64,000 bases of DNA. It comes from Novosphingobium sp. SG919. GTDB lineage: Bacteria > Pseudomonadota > Alphaproteobacteria > Sphingomonadales > Sphingomonadaceae. The stretch is from positions 558,001-622,000 of the forward strand of contig NZ_JABCNG010000001.1 in the NCBI RefSeq assembly GCF_012932495.1, read 5' to 3'. The notes under the pieces were generated by a model. That model was given only the letters and a program-made list of their open reading frames with translations. It had not been told where the DNA came from and did no database searches. The translations under genes were made by a program, and so were the position numbers. Of the stretch, positions 26,534 through 35,044 are shown one piece after another. Position 1 is the stretch's first letter. Each line of letters opens with the position of its first letter.

Positions 26534-26642
26534 ATTTGCTTCCACCCACGCAACAAAATGTCGATCACAGTGTCCGCAAGGCTTCCTTTGCAATCCGGCG
26601 TGGCAGCGCCTATGTCCGCGCGTCTTGAAAGGAAAGAGGACA

Positions 26643-28016
26643 GTGGCACAGAACTGGAATGCAAAGAGCTGGCGGGATCAAGAGGCGCGGCATCTGCCCG
26701 TCTATCCCGATGCGGAGAAGCTGAACGCGGTGGAAAGCACCCTGACAAGCTTTCCGCCGCTGGTCTTTGCCGGCGAAGCACGCGCGCTCAAGGCCGATCT
26801 GGCCCAGGTGGCGGCGGGCAAGGGTTTCCTGCTCCAGGGCGGGGACTGCGCCGAAAGTTTTGCCGAGTTTCATCCCAACAACATCCGCGACACGTTCCGG
26901 GTGCTGTTGCAGATGGCCGTCGTCCTCACCTTTGCCAGCAAGCAGCCGGTGGTGAAGGTTGGCCGCATGGCCGGCCAGTTCGCCAAGCCGCGCTCTTCGC
27001 CGGTGGAACGCCAGGGCGATGTGGAACTGCCGAGCTATCTGGGCGACAACATCAACGGCATCGATTTCACGCCCGAGCAGCGGATTCCCGATCCCGACCG
27101 GATGCTGCGCGCCTATAGCCAGGCGGCCGCCACGCTCAACCTGCTGCGCGCCTTTGCCGGCGGCGGCTATGCCAACTTGCGCCAGGTCCACGGCTGGACG
27201 CTCGATCATATCGCCAAGAGCCCCTGGGCCACCAAGTTTGGCGAAATGGCCGACAAGATCGGCGAAGCGCTGGACTTCATGGAAGCCTGCGGGGTCAACC
27301 CGTCGAGCGTGCCGCAGTTGCAGGGCACGAACTTCTACACCAGCCACGAAGCGCTGTTGCTGCCGTATGAAGAGGCGATGACGCGGCAGGATTCGCTGAC
27401 GGGTGACTGGTACGACACCAGCGCGCACATGCTGTGGATCGGCGATCGCACCCGCTTCGAAGGATCGGCGCATGTCGAATTCCTGCGCGGCGTGGGCAAT
27501 CCCATCGGCATGAAGTGCGGCCCGAGCCTCACCCCGGATGCGCTGCTGCGCATGCTCGACACGCTCAACCCCGCGCGCGAAGCCGGGCGCATCACCCTGA
27601 TCAGCCGCTATGGCCACGACAAGGTGGAAGCCGGCCTGCCCGCGCTGGTGCGCGCGGTGAAGCGCGAAGGGCACCCGGTGGTGTGGAGCTGCGACCCGAT
27701 GCACGGCAACGTGATCAAGGCCGACAACGGCTACAAGACCCGTCCCTTCGACCGCATCCTGGGCGAAGTGAAGGGCTTCTTTGCCGTGCACCGCGCCGAA
27801 GGCACCCATGCCGGCGGCATCCACATCGAAATGACCGGTCGCGACGTGACCGAATGCACCGGCGGCGCCGTGGCGATTACCCAGGAAGGCCTGGCCGACC
27901 GTTACCACACCCACTGCGACCCGCGCCTCAACGCCGCGCAGTCGATCGAACTGGCGTTCCTCCTGGCTGAAATGCTCAACCTGGAACACGCCGAAAAGAA
28001 AGCCGAAGCGGCGTAA
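26643..28016 (+). CDS. aroG: Class II 3-deoxy-7-phosphoheptulonate (DAHP) synthase
   Basis: 457 residues if translation starts at GTG 26643, which directly follows the purine-rich AAAGGAAAGAGGA; a TTG at 26625 would put that ribosome-binding sequence inside the gene, so GTG is preferred. Class II (plant/AroH-II type) signatures: [11 protein letters not shown], the metal/PEP-binding [27 protein letters not shown], and [17 protein letters not shown]. It condenses PEP with erythrose-4-phosphate, the first step of the shikimate pathway. No allosteric extension is seen beyond the class II barrel. A hairpin repeat follows at 28031. Confidence 0.96.
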   Translation: MAQNWNAKSWRDQEARHLPVYPDAEKLNAVESTLTSFPPLVFAGEARALKADLAQVAAGKGFLLQGGDCAESFAEFHPNNIRDTFRVLLQMAVVLTFASKQPVVKVGRMAGQFAKPRSSPVERQGDVELPSYLGDNINGIDFTPEQRIPDPDRMLRAYSQAAATLNLLRAFAGGGYANLRQVHGWTLDHIAKSPWATKFGEMADKIGEALDFMEACGVNPSSVPQLQGTNFYTSHEALLLPYEEAMTRQDSLTGDWYDTSAHMLWIGDRTRFEGSAHVEFLRGVGNPIGMKCGPSLTPDALLRMLDTLNPAREAGRITLISRYGHDKVEAGLPALVRAVKREGHPVVWSCDPMHGNVIKADNGYKTRPFDRILGEVKGFFAVHRAEGTHAGGIHIEMTGRDVTECTGGAVAITQEGLADRYHTHCDPRLNAAQSIELAFLLAEMLNLEHAEKKAEAA

Positions 28017-28030
28017 GCTGCCCCTGAAAG

Positions 28031-28068
28031 CCCCCTCCTCTTCGCAAGGAGGGGGTTGGGGGTGTTGG
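28031..28068. repeat. Family-4 hairpin after aroG, possible terminator
   Basis: A 9-bp stem CCCCCTCCT/AGGAGGGGG with a 7-base loop (CTTCGCA) followed by TTGGGGGTGTTGG. It is related to 15511-15561. It may end the aroG transcript although there is no T-run. Confidence 0.65.
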
Positions 28069-28092
28069 AAGCGTGGCGCCACGCTTCCAACA
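28063..28092. repeat. Perfect 30-bp palindrome
   Basis: TGTTGGAAGCGTGGC is immediately followed by its exact reverse complement, with no loop. It abuts the first REP-like palindrome. Part of the arm (GCTTCCAA) recurs just before the third palindrome at 28542-28549. Confidence 0.95.
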
Positions 28093-28096
28093 AGCA

Positions 28097-28173
28097 GGAC
28101 CCCGGATCAAGTCCGGGGTGACGAGCAAAAAACACATGTATTCCATCGTCACCCCGGACTTGATCCGGGGTCC
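28097..28173. repeat. REPIN-like inverted pair of palindromes, upstream of GIY-YIG gene
   Basis: Two 28-base copies in inverted orientation at 28097-28124 and 28146-28173, exact reverse complements of each other, with a 21-base spacer. Each copy has a core hairpin CCCCGGA-TCAAG-TCCGGGG and an asymmetric TGACGA tail that points inward. Two unit hairpins facing each other is the layout of REP doublets (REPINs). Confidence 0.95.
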
Positions 28174-28239
28174 CGCTTTTCTTCTGAATCGGCCGCAACT
28201 CGCGTTGACGACGCTCGCGTATCTACGTGACGATGCACC

Positions 28240-28539
28240 ATGGATCGCGAAATCTACGGCGGTTGGGTCTACATGATGGCAGACCGCTATCGCGGCACTC
28301 TGTACATTGGCGTGACAGCGGATCTCGCCCGCCGGGTCATGCAGTATCGCGGTGGCGCCGGCTCTGATTTCTGCGCACGCCATGGCTTGCATCGCTTGGT
28401 CTGGGCGGAGCGAGGCGAGCCGATCGACGCGTGCATTGCGCACGAAAAGCGGTTGAAGCGCTGGCGTCGGGAATGGAAGTTTGCGTTGGTGGAAAAGGCC
28501 AATCCTGATTGGGAGGACCTGTTTCCGCTGCTGGTGTGA
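28240..28539 (+). CDS. Single-domain GIY-YIG nuclease
   Basis: 99 residues, a full small GIY-YIG domain and nothing else. GIY corresponds to GWVYMM (residues 8-13), YIG to TLYIGVT (about residues 20-26), then ARRVMQYR with the conserved Arg, and the metal-binding Glu in HEKRLKRWRREWK. Members of this YhbQ/UvrC-like group are very common in Alphaproteobacteria but their role is not settled. The gene is bracketed by two inverted pairs of near-identical palindromes, an arrangement that recalls REP elements with their dedicated transposases. No Shine-Dalgarno is obvious before the ATG. Confidence 0.92.
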   Translation: MDREIYGGWVYMMADRYRGTLYIGVTADLARRVMQYRGGAGSDFCARHGLHRLVWAERGEPIDACIAHEKRLKRWRREWKFALVEKANPDWEDLFPLLV

Positions 28540-28557
28540 CAAGCTTCCAAAACAGCG

Positions 28558-28638
28558 GGACCCCGGGTCAAGCCCGGGGTGACGTTGGTAGAGAAAAGAC
28601 CGAAGATTTCTCGTCACCCCGGACCTGATCCGGGGTCC
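28558..28638. repeat. REPIN-like inverted pair of palindromes, downstream of GIY-YIG gene
   Basis: Copies at 28558-28584 (core CCCCGGG-TCA-AGCCCGGGG) and 28611-28638 (core CCCCGGACCTGATCCGGGG) in inverted orientation with a 26-base spacer. They differ from the upstream pair at only a few positions, some of them compensatory within the stem. The first is preceded by GCTTCCAAAACAGC, similar to the flank of the upstream pair. Confidence 0.95.
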
Positions 28639-28732
28639 CGCTTCCTGATGAAAACGCTGCGCCAGCGACTTTTCCGGGGACATCGCCACACCGCCACTTC
28701 CCCCCGGCCGCCCCATCGCGCACAACGCGGGC

Positions 28733-29020
28733 ATGAGCCAGCCCAACGCCCAAAAGCCCATGGACCCGCTTGCCCAGCGCGCGCTGTTTGCCCGTGCGGT
28801 GGACTTGTTGGGCGGGATCAAGGCGGCCGGGCAGGCGATCGGTGAGAGCGAGCTGGGCATGGCCGCGCTGCTGTCGGGCGCCGAACCATTGCAGCCGCGC
28901 GTGCTGGAGCGGGCGAGCAAGGCGCTGATCGCCCATGCCGATGCCTGCCGTGCGATGGAGCGGCGCATTTCCCCCGCCTTTACCGCGAATCTCACCAACG
29001 CCCAGATCGGCAAACCCTGA
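28733..29020 (+). CDS. Small protein with a possible Cro/YdaS-like HTH
   Basis: 95 residues; an alternative start is the ATG at 28760. I do not recognise a named family. The central part LLGGIKAAGQAIGESELGMAALL-SG-AEPLQPRVLERAS follows the spacing of small Cro/YdaS helix-turn-helix proteins (LGG..ALA.AIG.S...+..W..G..P+P......), so DNA binding is possible. Codon usage is like its neighbours. It lies between the repeat island and the S10 peptidase gene, which begins about 140 bases later. Confidence 0.6.
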   Translation: MSQPNAQKPMDPLAQRALFARAVDLLGGIKAAGQAIGESELGMAALLSGAEPLQPRVLERASKALIAHADACRAMERRISPAFTANLTNAQIGKP

Positions 29021-29142
29021 CGGCCCGCAACCAAGCGGCAACATTCGTCGGCTGCGGTTTGTCGTTCGTCGAACGGCGCAGGAACGATTGCTTGACACCG
29101 CCATCCGCGCGGGTTCGATGCGCGCCAATCTGGTTTCGCCTG

Positions 29143-29150
29143 AAAAGGAA
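29143..29150 (+). promoter_or_regulatory. Ribosome binding site that fixes a TTG start
   Basis: AAAAGGAA lies 7 bases before TTG 29158. No ATG sits in the right place ahead of the signal peptide of the S10 peptidase, so this site decides the start. Confidence 0.7.
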
Positions 29151-29157
29151 TTGCCCC

Positions 29158-30828
29158 TTGCGCCGCACTCTGTCGCTCGCTGCCGCCGCCGTTTCGCTGC
29201 TTGCCTTGCAACCCACGCTGGCCCTGGCCAAGGCCGAGGTGAAGGCCGATGCCAAGGCAGACGCAGCCCGCAGCGATGATCCCGACGGCGTGCCCGATCC
29301 CGATACCGCCACCACCACGCGCTTCTTCCAGCCGCGCAAGGTGCAGTCGGCCGGCACGGTGACGGTGGGCGGCCAGCGGATCGACTATACCGCCGAAGCC
29401 GGCACCGTGGTGGTGCACCAAGGCGATTGGGACGATGCCGATTGGCGCGAAAAGGCTGCGGCCGGCAAGGGCAAGGACGAGGCCAAGGACGCCCCGGCCG
29501 AAGCCTCGATGTTCTACACCGCCTATTTCAAGAAGGGCGCGCCTTCGGCCGATCGGCCGATTACCTTCCTGTTCAACGGCGGCCCCGGTTCGGCCACGGT
29601 GTGGCTGCACATGGGCGCGTTCGGCCCGCGCCGGGTGATCACGGCGAATGACAGCCACACCCCGCCCGCGCCTTATAACCTGGTGGACAACGCCTACAGC
29701 CTGCTCGACGCGTCGGACCTCGTGTTCATCGACGCGCCGGGCGCGGGCTGGTCGCGCATTGCCGGCAAGGACAAGGAAAAGGCGTTCTGGGGCGTGGACC
29801 AGGACGTCCATGCCTTCCGCGAATTCATCAAGGCGTTCCTGTCGGACCATGGCCGCTGGAATTCGCCCAAGTTCCTGCTGGGCGAAAGCTATGGCACGCC
29901 GCGTGCCTCGGCCCTGGTTAACGCGCTGCAATCGGACGATTCGGTCGATTTCAACGGCGTCGTGCTGCTTTCGGCGATCCTGAACTTCGATCTGTCGGCC
30001 GATGGCCCGCAGAACAACCCCGGCGTGGACAACGCCTATGTCGTCAGCCTGCCGACGGTGGCCGCCACGGCGTGGTATCACAACCGCCTGGCCGGCACGC
30101 GCCCGGCGGAACTCGAACCGTTCCTGCGCGAAGTGGAACACTTTGCCACCACCGACTATGCCATGGCCCTGATGCAGGGCAGCACGCTGCCCGATGCCCA
30201 GCGCCAGGACATGGCCAAGCGCCTGGCCGGCTACACCGGCATTTCGGCGGATTACTGGCTGCGCTCAAACCTGCGCCTCAATGTGGGGCAGGTGATGCAG
30301 CATATGCAGGAAGAGCAGGGGCTCACGACCGGCCGGCTCGACACGCGCTTTTCGGGCCCCACGCTCGATCCCACCGCCAAGGAAGCCGGCTACGACCCGC
30401 AAAGCGCGGCAATCAGCTCGGCCTATATCTCGGCCTTCAACGCCTATGCGCGCGACAGCCTGCATTACACGACGCAGCAAACCTACAAGCCCTTTGCCGG
30501 CAACGAGGAATGGGACATGACCCATCGCCTGCCCGATGGCAGCCGTTCGGAAAGCGGCCCGCTCAACGTGATGCCCGATCTTGCCAATGCGATGAAGCAG
30601 AACCCGGGGCTCAAGGTGCTGCTGGCCGGTGGCTATTACGATCTTGCCACGCCCTATTTCGAAGGGTTGTTCGAGGCGCGTCACCTGCCGATGGCGCCGT
30701 CGCTGCAGGCCAACATCAGCTATGCCTATTACCCTTCGGGCCACATGGTCTATGCCAACGAAGCCTCGCTCAAGGGCTTCCACGATGCGACAGCCGCTTT
30801 CATCGCCCGCAACAGCGGCAAGCACTGA
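29158..30828 (+). CDS. Secreted serine carboxypeptidase (peptidase family S10)
   Basis: 556 residues from TTG 29158. The signal peptide is RRTLSLAAAAVSLLALQPTLALA. The oxyanion-hole block FLFNGGPGSATVW, the nucleophile motif GESYGTPRA, the Asp-bearing GGYYDLATPY and the His in YPSGHMVY form the S10 triad in order. The long linker after the signal is charged and Lys/Ala/Asp-rich. It should trim C-terminal residues from peptides in the periplasm or outside the cell. The longer frame from 29059 has no signal peptide and lacks a ribosome binding site. Convergent with the porin gene. Confidence 0.92.
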   Translation: MRRTLSLAAAAVSLLALQPTLALAKAEVKADAKADAARSDDPDGVPDPDTATTTRFFQPRKVQSAGTVTVGGQRIDYTAEAGTVVVHQGDWDDADWREKAAAGKGKDEAKDAPAEASMFYTAYFKKGAPSADRPITFLFNGGPGSATVWLHMGAFGPRRVITANDSHTPPAPYNLVDNAYSLLDASDLVFIDAPGAGWSRIAGKDKEKAFWGVDQDVHAFREFIKAFLSDHGRWNSPKFLLGESYGTPRASALVNALQSDDSVDFNGVVLLSAILNFDLSADGPQNNPGVDNAYVVSLPTVAATAWYHNRLAGTRPAELEPFLREVEHFATTDYAMALMQGSTLPDAQRQDMAKRLAGYTGISADYWLRSNLRLNVGQVMQHMQEEQGLTTGRLDTRFSGPTLDPTAKEAGYDPQSAAISSAYISAFNAYARDSLHYTTQQTYKPFAGNEEWDMTHRLPDGSRSESGPLNVMPDLANAMKQNPGLKVLLAGGYYDLATPYFEGLFEARHLPMAPSLQANISYAYYPSGHMVYANEASLKGFHDATAAFIARNSGKH

Positions 30829-30834
30829 TCGCAA

Positions 30835-32214
30835 TCAATAGAACGCGGTCACGTTGAACGAGCCATAGGTGGTGGATTGCCCCGGTTGTGCATTGGGCGC
30901 GGTCTGCATGAAGCCACCTTTGGCCAAGTATACGCCGTCGAATTCCAGGCGCAGCCGCTTGGGCACGGCCCAATAGCGCAGGCGCGTGTCGAACTGGTGG
31001 CCGGCAAAGGTGCCGCTGGTGCCGGCCGCGTTCTTGACGCCCGAACTGCCGAACGCGTCACGCGCATTGGCCAGCCACATCGGGTGCCAGGTCAGCAGAT
31101 AGTCGAACCGCTTGGACGGGGTGCCTTCCAGCCGCAGCCCCGGCGCCACGATGTTGGCGCGATAGGGCACGTTATATAGCCCGCCTGGCGAAAAATCGTT
31201 GCGCCGCGTGGCATAGAGCGGATCGTACCGGGTGATCGTGCCGCCCGGCGTATCGCCGGTGGCATAGTCCAGCTCTGCGGTGAGGTGGGTCTTGGCGTGA
31301 TCGGCAAAGGTATAGCCCAGGCGGACGTGCAGGTTGGCCGCGCTGACCGGGAGCAGCGGGGCATTGGCGGCGGTGACGGTGGCTTCCTCGCCCCACTGGT
31401 AATTGCCCTCCAACTCGTAATCGAGGTGGGACGACGCCGGGTCTGCCGCCAGGCGCAGGCTTGCGGTGTTGAGCGAACGGTCGCGCGTGGGGGTGTCCGG
31501 GCGATCGCGCTCGCCCAGGTGCAAGAGGCCCGCTTCCACCAGCGTGACCGGCGCGCCCTTGGGTGAAATCACCTTGCCCACGAAACCGCCCCACAATTGC
31601 AGGTCGAAGCCTTCGTGGTCCCAGGCGAAATGCTGCGATTCCATGCCACGCCGGTCGAGCGGCAGGCGCTGGTCGGGCAGGGTATAGACCAGCGACGCGC
31701 GCCAGCCGCTGGGCCAGGACGCTTCGGCGTGCAGGCCGGTATAGCTGTTGATGGTGTTGCGATAATCGTCAGCGGCGATCAGCCGGCGCGATCCGATGTT
31801 GAGCGTTTCGCGCCCCAGCTTCACGTTCAGCTTGCTGCCCTTGCCCAGCGCATTGGGAAGGTCGAGCCCGACATAGCCCTGCACGAGTTCGAACGCGTTG
31901 ACTTCGCCCGTGGTGATCGGCGTGCCGGGGTTTTCGTTGAACACGCGCGCGTCCCACACCTCGCCCACCACTTGCCAGGGGCCTTTGGTCCACACCGCCT
32001 TGAGCGTGGCACGGGTGTTGATGATCTGGTCGGTCAGGTTGGCATTGGGCCGCGCCTGGCCGTCGATCACTTCATAGCGCACGCGCACCTGGCCCGAGAT
32101 GGCCAGGCCATCCTTGGGCCCGTTTTTCGCCTGGGCTTCGGCGCCATGGGCGGCGGGCACGGCAAGCGCCAGCGCCGGCAGTAGTGCGCAGGCATGACGG
32201 CGAATGGCAGGCAT
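30835..32214 (-). CDS. Outer-membrane porin of the alginate-export family
   Basis: 459 residues from ATG 32214, with AGGGGAAA about 6 bases upstream. A signal peptide (ACALLPALALAVPAAHG) precedes a beta-barrel with alternating patterns and a C-terminal aromatic ending (NVTAFY), typical for outer membrane insertion. Blocks such as RYEVIDGQARPN, LKLGRETLNIGSRRLI-like (KLGRETLNIGSRRL) and YLLTWHPMWLANARDAFG match the AlgE-like alginate_exp domain (PF13372). In sphingomonads these barrels import or export diverse small molecules, so alginate itself is not implied. Confidence 0.88.
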   Translation of the reverse strand: MPAIRRHACALLPALALAVPAAHGAEAQAKNGPKDGLAISGQVRVRYEVIDGQARPNANLTDQIINTRATLKAVWTKGPWQVVGEVWDARVFNENPGTPITTGEVNAFELVQGYVGLDLPNALGKGSKLNVKLGRETLNIGSRRLIAADDYRNTINSYTGLHAEASWPSGWRASLVYTLPDQRLPLDRRGMESQHFAWDHEGFDLQLWGGFVGKVISPKGAPVTLVEAGLLHLGERDRPDTPTRDRSLNTASLRLAADPASSHLDYELEGNYQWGEEATVTAANAPLLPVSAANLHVRLGYTFADHAKTHLTAELDYATGDTPGGTITRYDPLYATRRNDFSPGGLYNVPYRANIVAPGLRLEGTPSKRFDYLLTWHPMWLANARDAFGSSGVKNAAGTSGTFAGHQFDTRLRYWAVPKRLRLEFDGVYLAKGGFMQTAPNAQPGQSTTYGSFNVTAFY

Positions 32215-32294
32215 CGGTTTCCCCTGTGGCACATGCATGCCGCAGGGATAGGCCGCGCGCCGCCAATCCTGCGTGAAAGCGGGGTTAAGCGGAA

Positions 32295-33386
32295 TTACGG
32301 CCCATCGAACAGCACCACCGCCCGCGCGCCATCGCCCTGGCGCATCGCGGCAAAGCCTTCGTTCACTTGGGAAAGCCCGATCCGCATGGTCAGCATCGTG
32401 TCGAGTTGCAGCAAGCCGTTCATGTAGAAATCGACCAGGCGCGGCAGGTCCACCGGGAAGCGGTTCATCCCCATCAGCGCGCCCTGCAGTTTCTTGCCCG
32501 AAAGCAGGTCCATTGCCGAAAGGCCAACCTGGTGATCGAGCGGCATCATGCCCAGGATCGTGGCCGTGCCGCCACGGCGCAACACGTTCACCGCCAGCGC
32601 GCCGGAGTCCGGGCGGCCCACCGCCTCGATCGCGTGGTCCACTCCGCCCCGGGTCAGTTCCACGATCGTGCCGGCCGCGCCATCGATAGTGGGATCGATC
32701 GTGTCGGTGGCGCCCATCTGCCTGGCCAGCGCCCGCTTTTCCGGCGAAGGATCGGCCGCAATGATGCGGCCCGCCCCGGCAATGCGCGCGGCATTCACCG
32801 CCGCCAGGCCCACGCCGCCGCACCCGATCACCGCCACGCTTTCGCCCGGCGTCAGCTTGCAGGCATTGAACACCGTGCCCGCCCCGGTCGTTACCGCGCA
32901 GCCCAGCAGGGCCGCCCGGTCGAGCGGCATGTCGGGCCTGATCGCCACGCAGGCGTTCTCGTGCACCAGCATCATTTCGGCCAGCGCCGAAAGGTTGAGC
33001 ATCTGCTGCACCGGCGTGCCATCCGCGCGGGCCAGGCGCGGCGGCTCCCTGCGCGAACGCCGCGTGCCGCTGCCCAGGCACAGCGCCATGCGGCCCGAAA
33101 CGCAGAATTCGCAGGTTCCGCAAAAGGCAGAAAGGCACGTGACCACCGCATCGCCCTTTTTCAGCCGCTGCACATGGCTGCCCACCGCTTCCACGATACC
33201 CGCCGCCTCGTGACCTGGCACGGCGGGCAGGGCGTGGGGATAGGCGCCGTCGATGAAATGCAGGTCGGAATGGCACAAGCCGCAGGCGACCGTGCGGATC
33301 AGCACTTCGTGCGGGCCCGGCTGGTCGATCACCAGGTCCTCGATCGCCAGCGGCTGGCCCTGTTCCACGATCACGGCGGCTTTCAT
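32295..33386 (-). CDS. Zinc-dependent alcohol dehydrogenase (MDR class III-like)
   Basis: 363 residues. Catalytic zinc ligands in CGLCHSDLHF and GHEAAG; the structural zinc lobe has cysteines spaced C-x4-C-x2-C-x2-C-x7-C near residue 90-110. The Rossmann motif is VIGCGGVGLAAV. LGCAVTTGAGTVFN and the size fit the class III/formaldehyde-dehydrogenase-like branch of medium-chain dehydrogenases. The substrate alcohol is unknown. It is 16 bases upstream of nothing on its strand except the porin gene 80 bases on, so a joint transcript is possible. Confidence 0.9.
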   Translation of the reverse strand: MKAAVIVEQGQPLAIEDLVIDQPGPHEVLIRTVACGLCHSDLHFIDGAYPHALPAVPGHEAAGIVEAVGSHVQRLKKGDAVVTCLSAFCGTCEFCVSGRMALCLGSGTRRSRREPPRLARADGTPVQQMLNLSALAEMMLVHENACVAIRPDMPLDRAALLGCAVTTGAGTVFNACKLTPGESVAVIGCGGVGLAAVNAARIAGAGRIIAADPSPEKRALARQMGATDTIDPTIDGAAGTIVELTRGGVDHAIEAVGRPDSGALAVNVLRRGGTATILGMMPLDHQVGLSAMDLLSGKKLQGALMGMNRFPVDLPRLVDFYMNGLLQLDTMLTMRIGLSQVNEGFAAMRQGDGARAVVLFDGP

Positions 33387-33402
33387 TGCAGGTGCCCTCT
33401 CA

Positions 33403-34296
33403 TCATCGCCCGGTAAAGCGGATCATCCAGAAATCCGGCCGCGTACCGATGCGCAGCGGGAACGACCCTGATCCCACGCCGCCGCTAACCAGCACGATGC
33501 GATTGCGCCAGCGGACCAGTCCGCAGCGGAAGCGCGGGTTGTAATAGGTGGTGCCGGTGATGGGATTGCGGCCGCCGGTCCAGCCGGGCAGACGCACCTG
33601 CCCGCAATGGGTGTGCCCGGCCAGGATCACCGGCACATCGGGCGCCAGCAGGCGCAGCAGGCTGGGCGCATGCTCCATCACCACCAGCGGGCGGCCCGTG
33701 GCATGGGCCTGGGTCATCAGGATCGGCAGCCGCGCGCGCTTGGGCAGGGCATCGTCCACCCCGATCAGCGTGATCGGGCCCAGCGCAGCCAGTTGGTCCA
33801 CCAGCACTGTCACCCCGGCGCGGGTCAGCGCGGCCTGCACGGCAGCAGGGTCGGTGATGCGATCGTGGTTGCCCAGCACTGCAAACACCCCGAGCGGGGC
33901 ATGCAGCCGCGCGAGCGGGGCAGCCAGCAGATCGACGCGCATGGCCGGATCGCCGGGATATTCGCCGTTCACGAAATCGCCGGCCAGCAGGATGGCATCG
34001 GGCCGCCGCGCCATGATCTGGTCCACCACCCGGTCCAGCCGGGCGGCAGTCATGCCGTGATTGCCCACGTGGATATCGGACACCAGCGCGACGTTGAGCG
34101 ATCGGCCGCGCAGCGCCGGATCATCGAACGTGATCGTGGTTTCGCGCACTTGCGGGTCCCACGTCGGCACCCACAGGCCCCAGGCCAGCACCGCCAGGGC
34201 AAAGCCCAGCACGATGCAAAAGCCATGGGCCAGCCCAAGCGACCCCGCCTGGACCACGATCCGCCAGGGAGCGGGCAGGGGCGTGCCCAGCGCCAT
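33403..34296 (-). CDS. Membrane-anchored metallophosphoesterase
   Basis: 297 residues. One or two hydrophobic segments at the N-terminus (residues about 15-45) precede a calcineurin-like domain: VALVSDIHVGNHG, LLAGDFVNGEYPG, VLGNHDR, and GHTHCGQVRLPG supply the metal ligands in canonical order. It resembles the YkuE/YaeI group of phosphodiesterases that act at the membrane face. Substrate unknown. It lies 4 bases from the gmk stop and 16 bases from the dehydrogenase start, same strand. Confidence 0.9.
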   Translation of the reverse strand: MALGTPLPAPWRIVVQAGSLGLAHGFCIVLGFALAVLAWGLWVPTWDPQVRETTITFDDPALRGRSLNVALVSDIHVGNHGMTAARLDRVVDQIMARRPDAILLAGDFVNGEYPGDPAMRVDLLAAPLARLHAPLGVFAVLGNHDRITDPAAVQAALTRAGVTVLVDQLAALGPITLIGVDDALPKRARLPILMTQAHATGRPLVVMEHAPSLLRLLAPDVPVILAGHTHCGQVRLPGWTGGRNPITGTTYYNPRFRCGLVRWRNRIVLVSGGVGSGSFPLRIGTRPDFWMIRFTGR

Positions 34297-34300
34297 GGAT

Positions 34301-34972
34301 TTAGTGCCGGGTCAGTTCGCGGACAAAGCCGATCAGCCCGGTCTGGCGCGCGCGCTTCAGGCGCTCGGCCGCCAGGATCTGGCTGATCTGGGCATAGCAG
34401 GCATCCACGTCGTCGTTCACCACGACATAGTCATAGCCGTCCCAGTGGCTGATTTCGGCCTGGGCGCGGGCCATGCGCGCGGCGATCACTTCGGCGCTGT
34501 CGGTGCCGCGCCCGGTCAGGCGGCGGCGCAGTTCCTCGATGCTGGGCGGCAGGATGAACACGCGCACCACATCGGCTTCAGCCTTTTGGTACAATTGCTG
34601 CGTGCCCTGCCAGTCGATATCGAACAGGGTGTCGAAGCCCTCTTTCAATCGCGCGCGGATGTGGGCCTTGGGCGTGCCATAGCAATGGCCGAACACTTCG
34701 GCCCATTCATAGAATTCACTGGCTTCCACCATGCGGTCGAACGTGGCGCGGTCGACGAAGTGATAGTCCTTGCCATCCACTTCGCCCGGCCGGATCGGCC
34801 GGGTGGTGGCCGAAACCGATGCTTCGATCTGCGAATCATGGGCCAGCAGCCGCTTGGCGATCGTGGTCTTGCCGGCGCCAGAGGGCGACGACAGGATCAG
34901 CATAAGCCCGCGGCGATGCAGGGCATCGGCGGAATGAACGGGCTGGGTTGGGTGGGTTGCGCTTTCGGCCAT
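34301..34972 (-). CDS. gmk: Guanylate kinase
   Basis: 223 residues from ATG 34972. P-loop LILSSPSGAGKTTIAKRLL, then SATTRPIRPGEVDGKDYHFV, FDIDWQGTQQL and the Arg-rich R..GRGTDS lid. It phosphorylates GMP to GDP. About 30 residues precede the P-loop, a little longer than average; the in-frame ATG at 34859 region (MLILSSPSG) would be the minimal start, but MAESATHPT is preferred. The upstream extension to 35017 is not supported. Confidence 0.96.
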   Translation of the reverse strand: MAESATHPTQPVHSADALHRRGLMLILSSPSGAGKTTIAKRLLAHDSQIEASVSATTRPIRPGEVDGKDYHFVDRATFDRMVEASEFYEWAEVFGHCYGTPKAHIRARLKEGFDTLFDIDWQGTQQLYQKAEADVVRVFILPPSIEELRRRLTGRGTDSAEVIAARMARAQAEISHWDGYDYVVVNDDVDACYAQISQILAAERLKRARQTGLIGFVRELTRH

Positions 34973-35044
34973 GGTCGCAGATGGACCATGGCCGCCCCGC
35001 CGGTCAAGCCGGGGCATGTTGCGATTGCGAAGATTTTCGGCGGA

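Noticed and set aside
23493-26549. A 1018-codon minus-strand open frame
   Set aside because: Exact antisense of the M16 protease gene with shadow composition and no recognisable motif.
28240-28539. Homing endonuclease in an intron or intein
   Set aside because: The GIY-YIG gene is free-standing between genes; no interrupted host gene or intron features are visible.
28097-28638. CRISPR array
   Set aside because: Four similar units occur, but they are palindromes in alternating orientation with uneven spacing and a gene between them, not direct repeats with uniform spacers. No cas genes are present.
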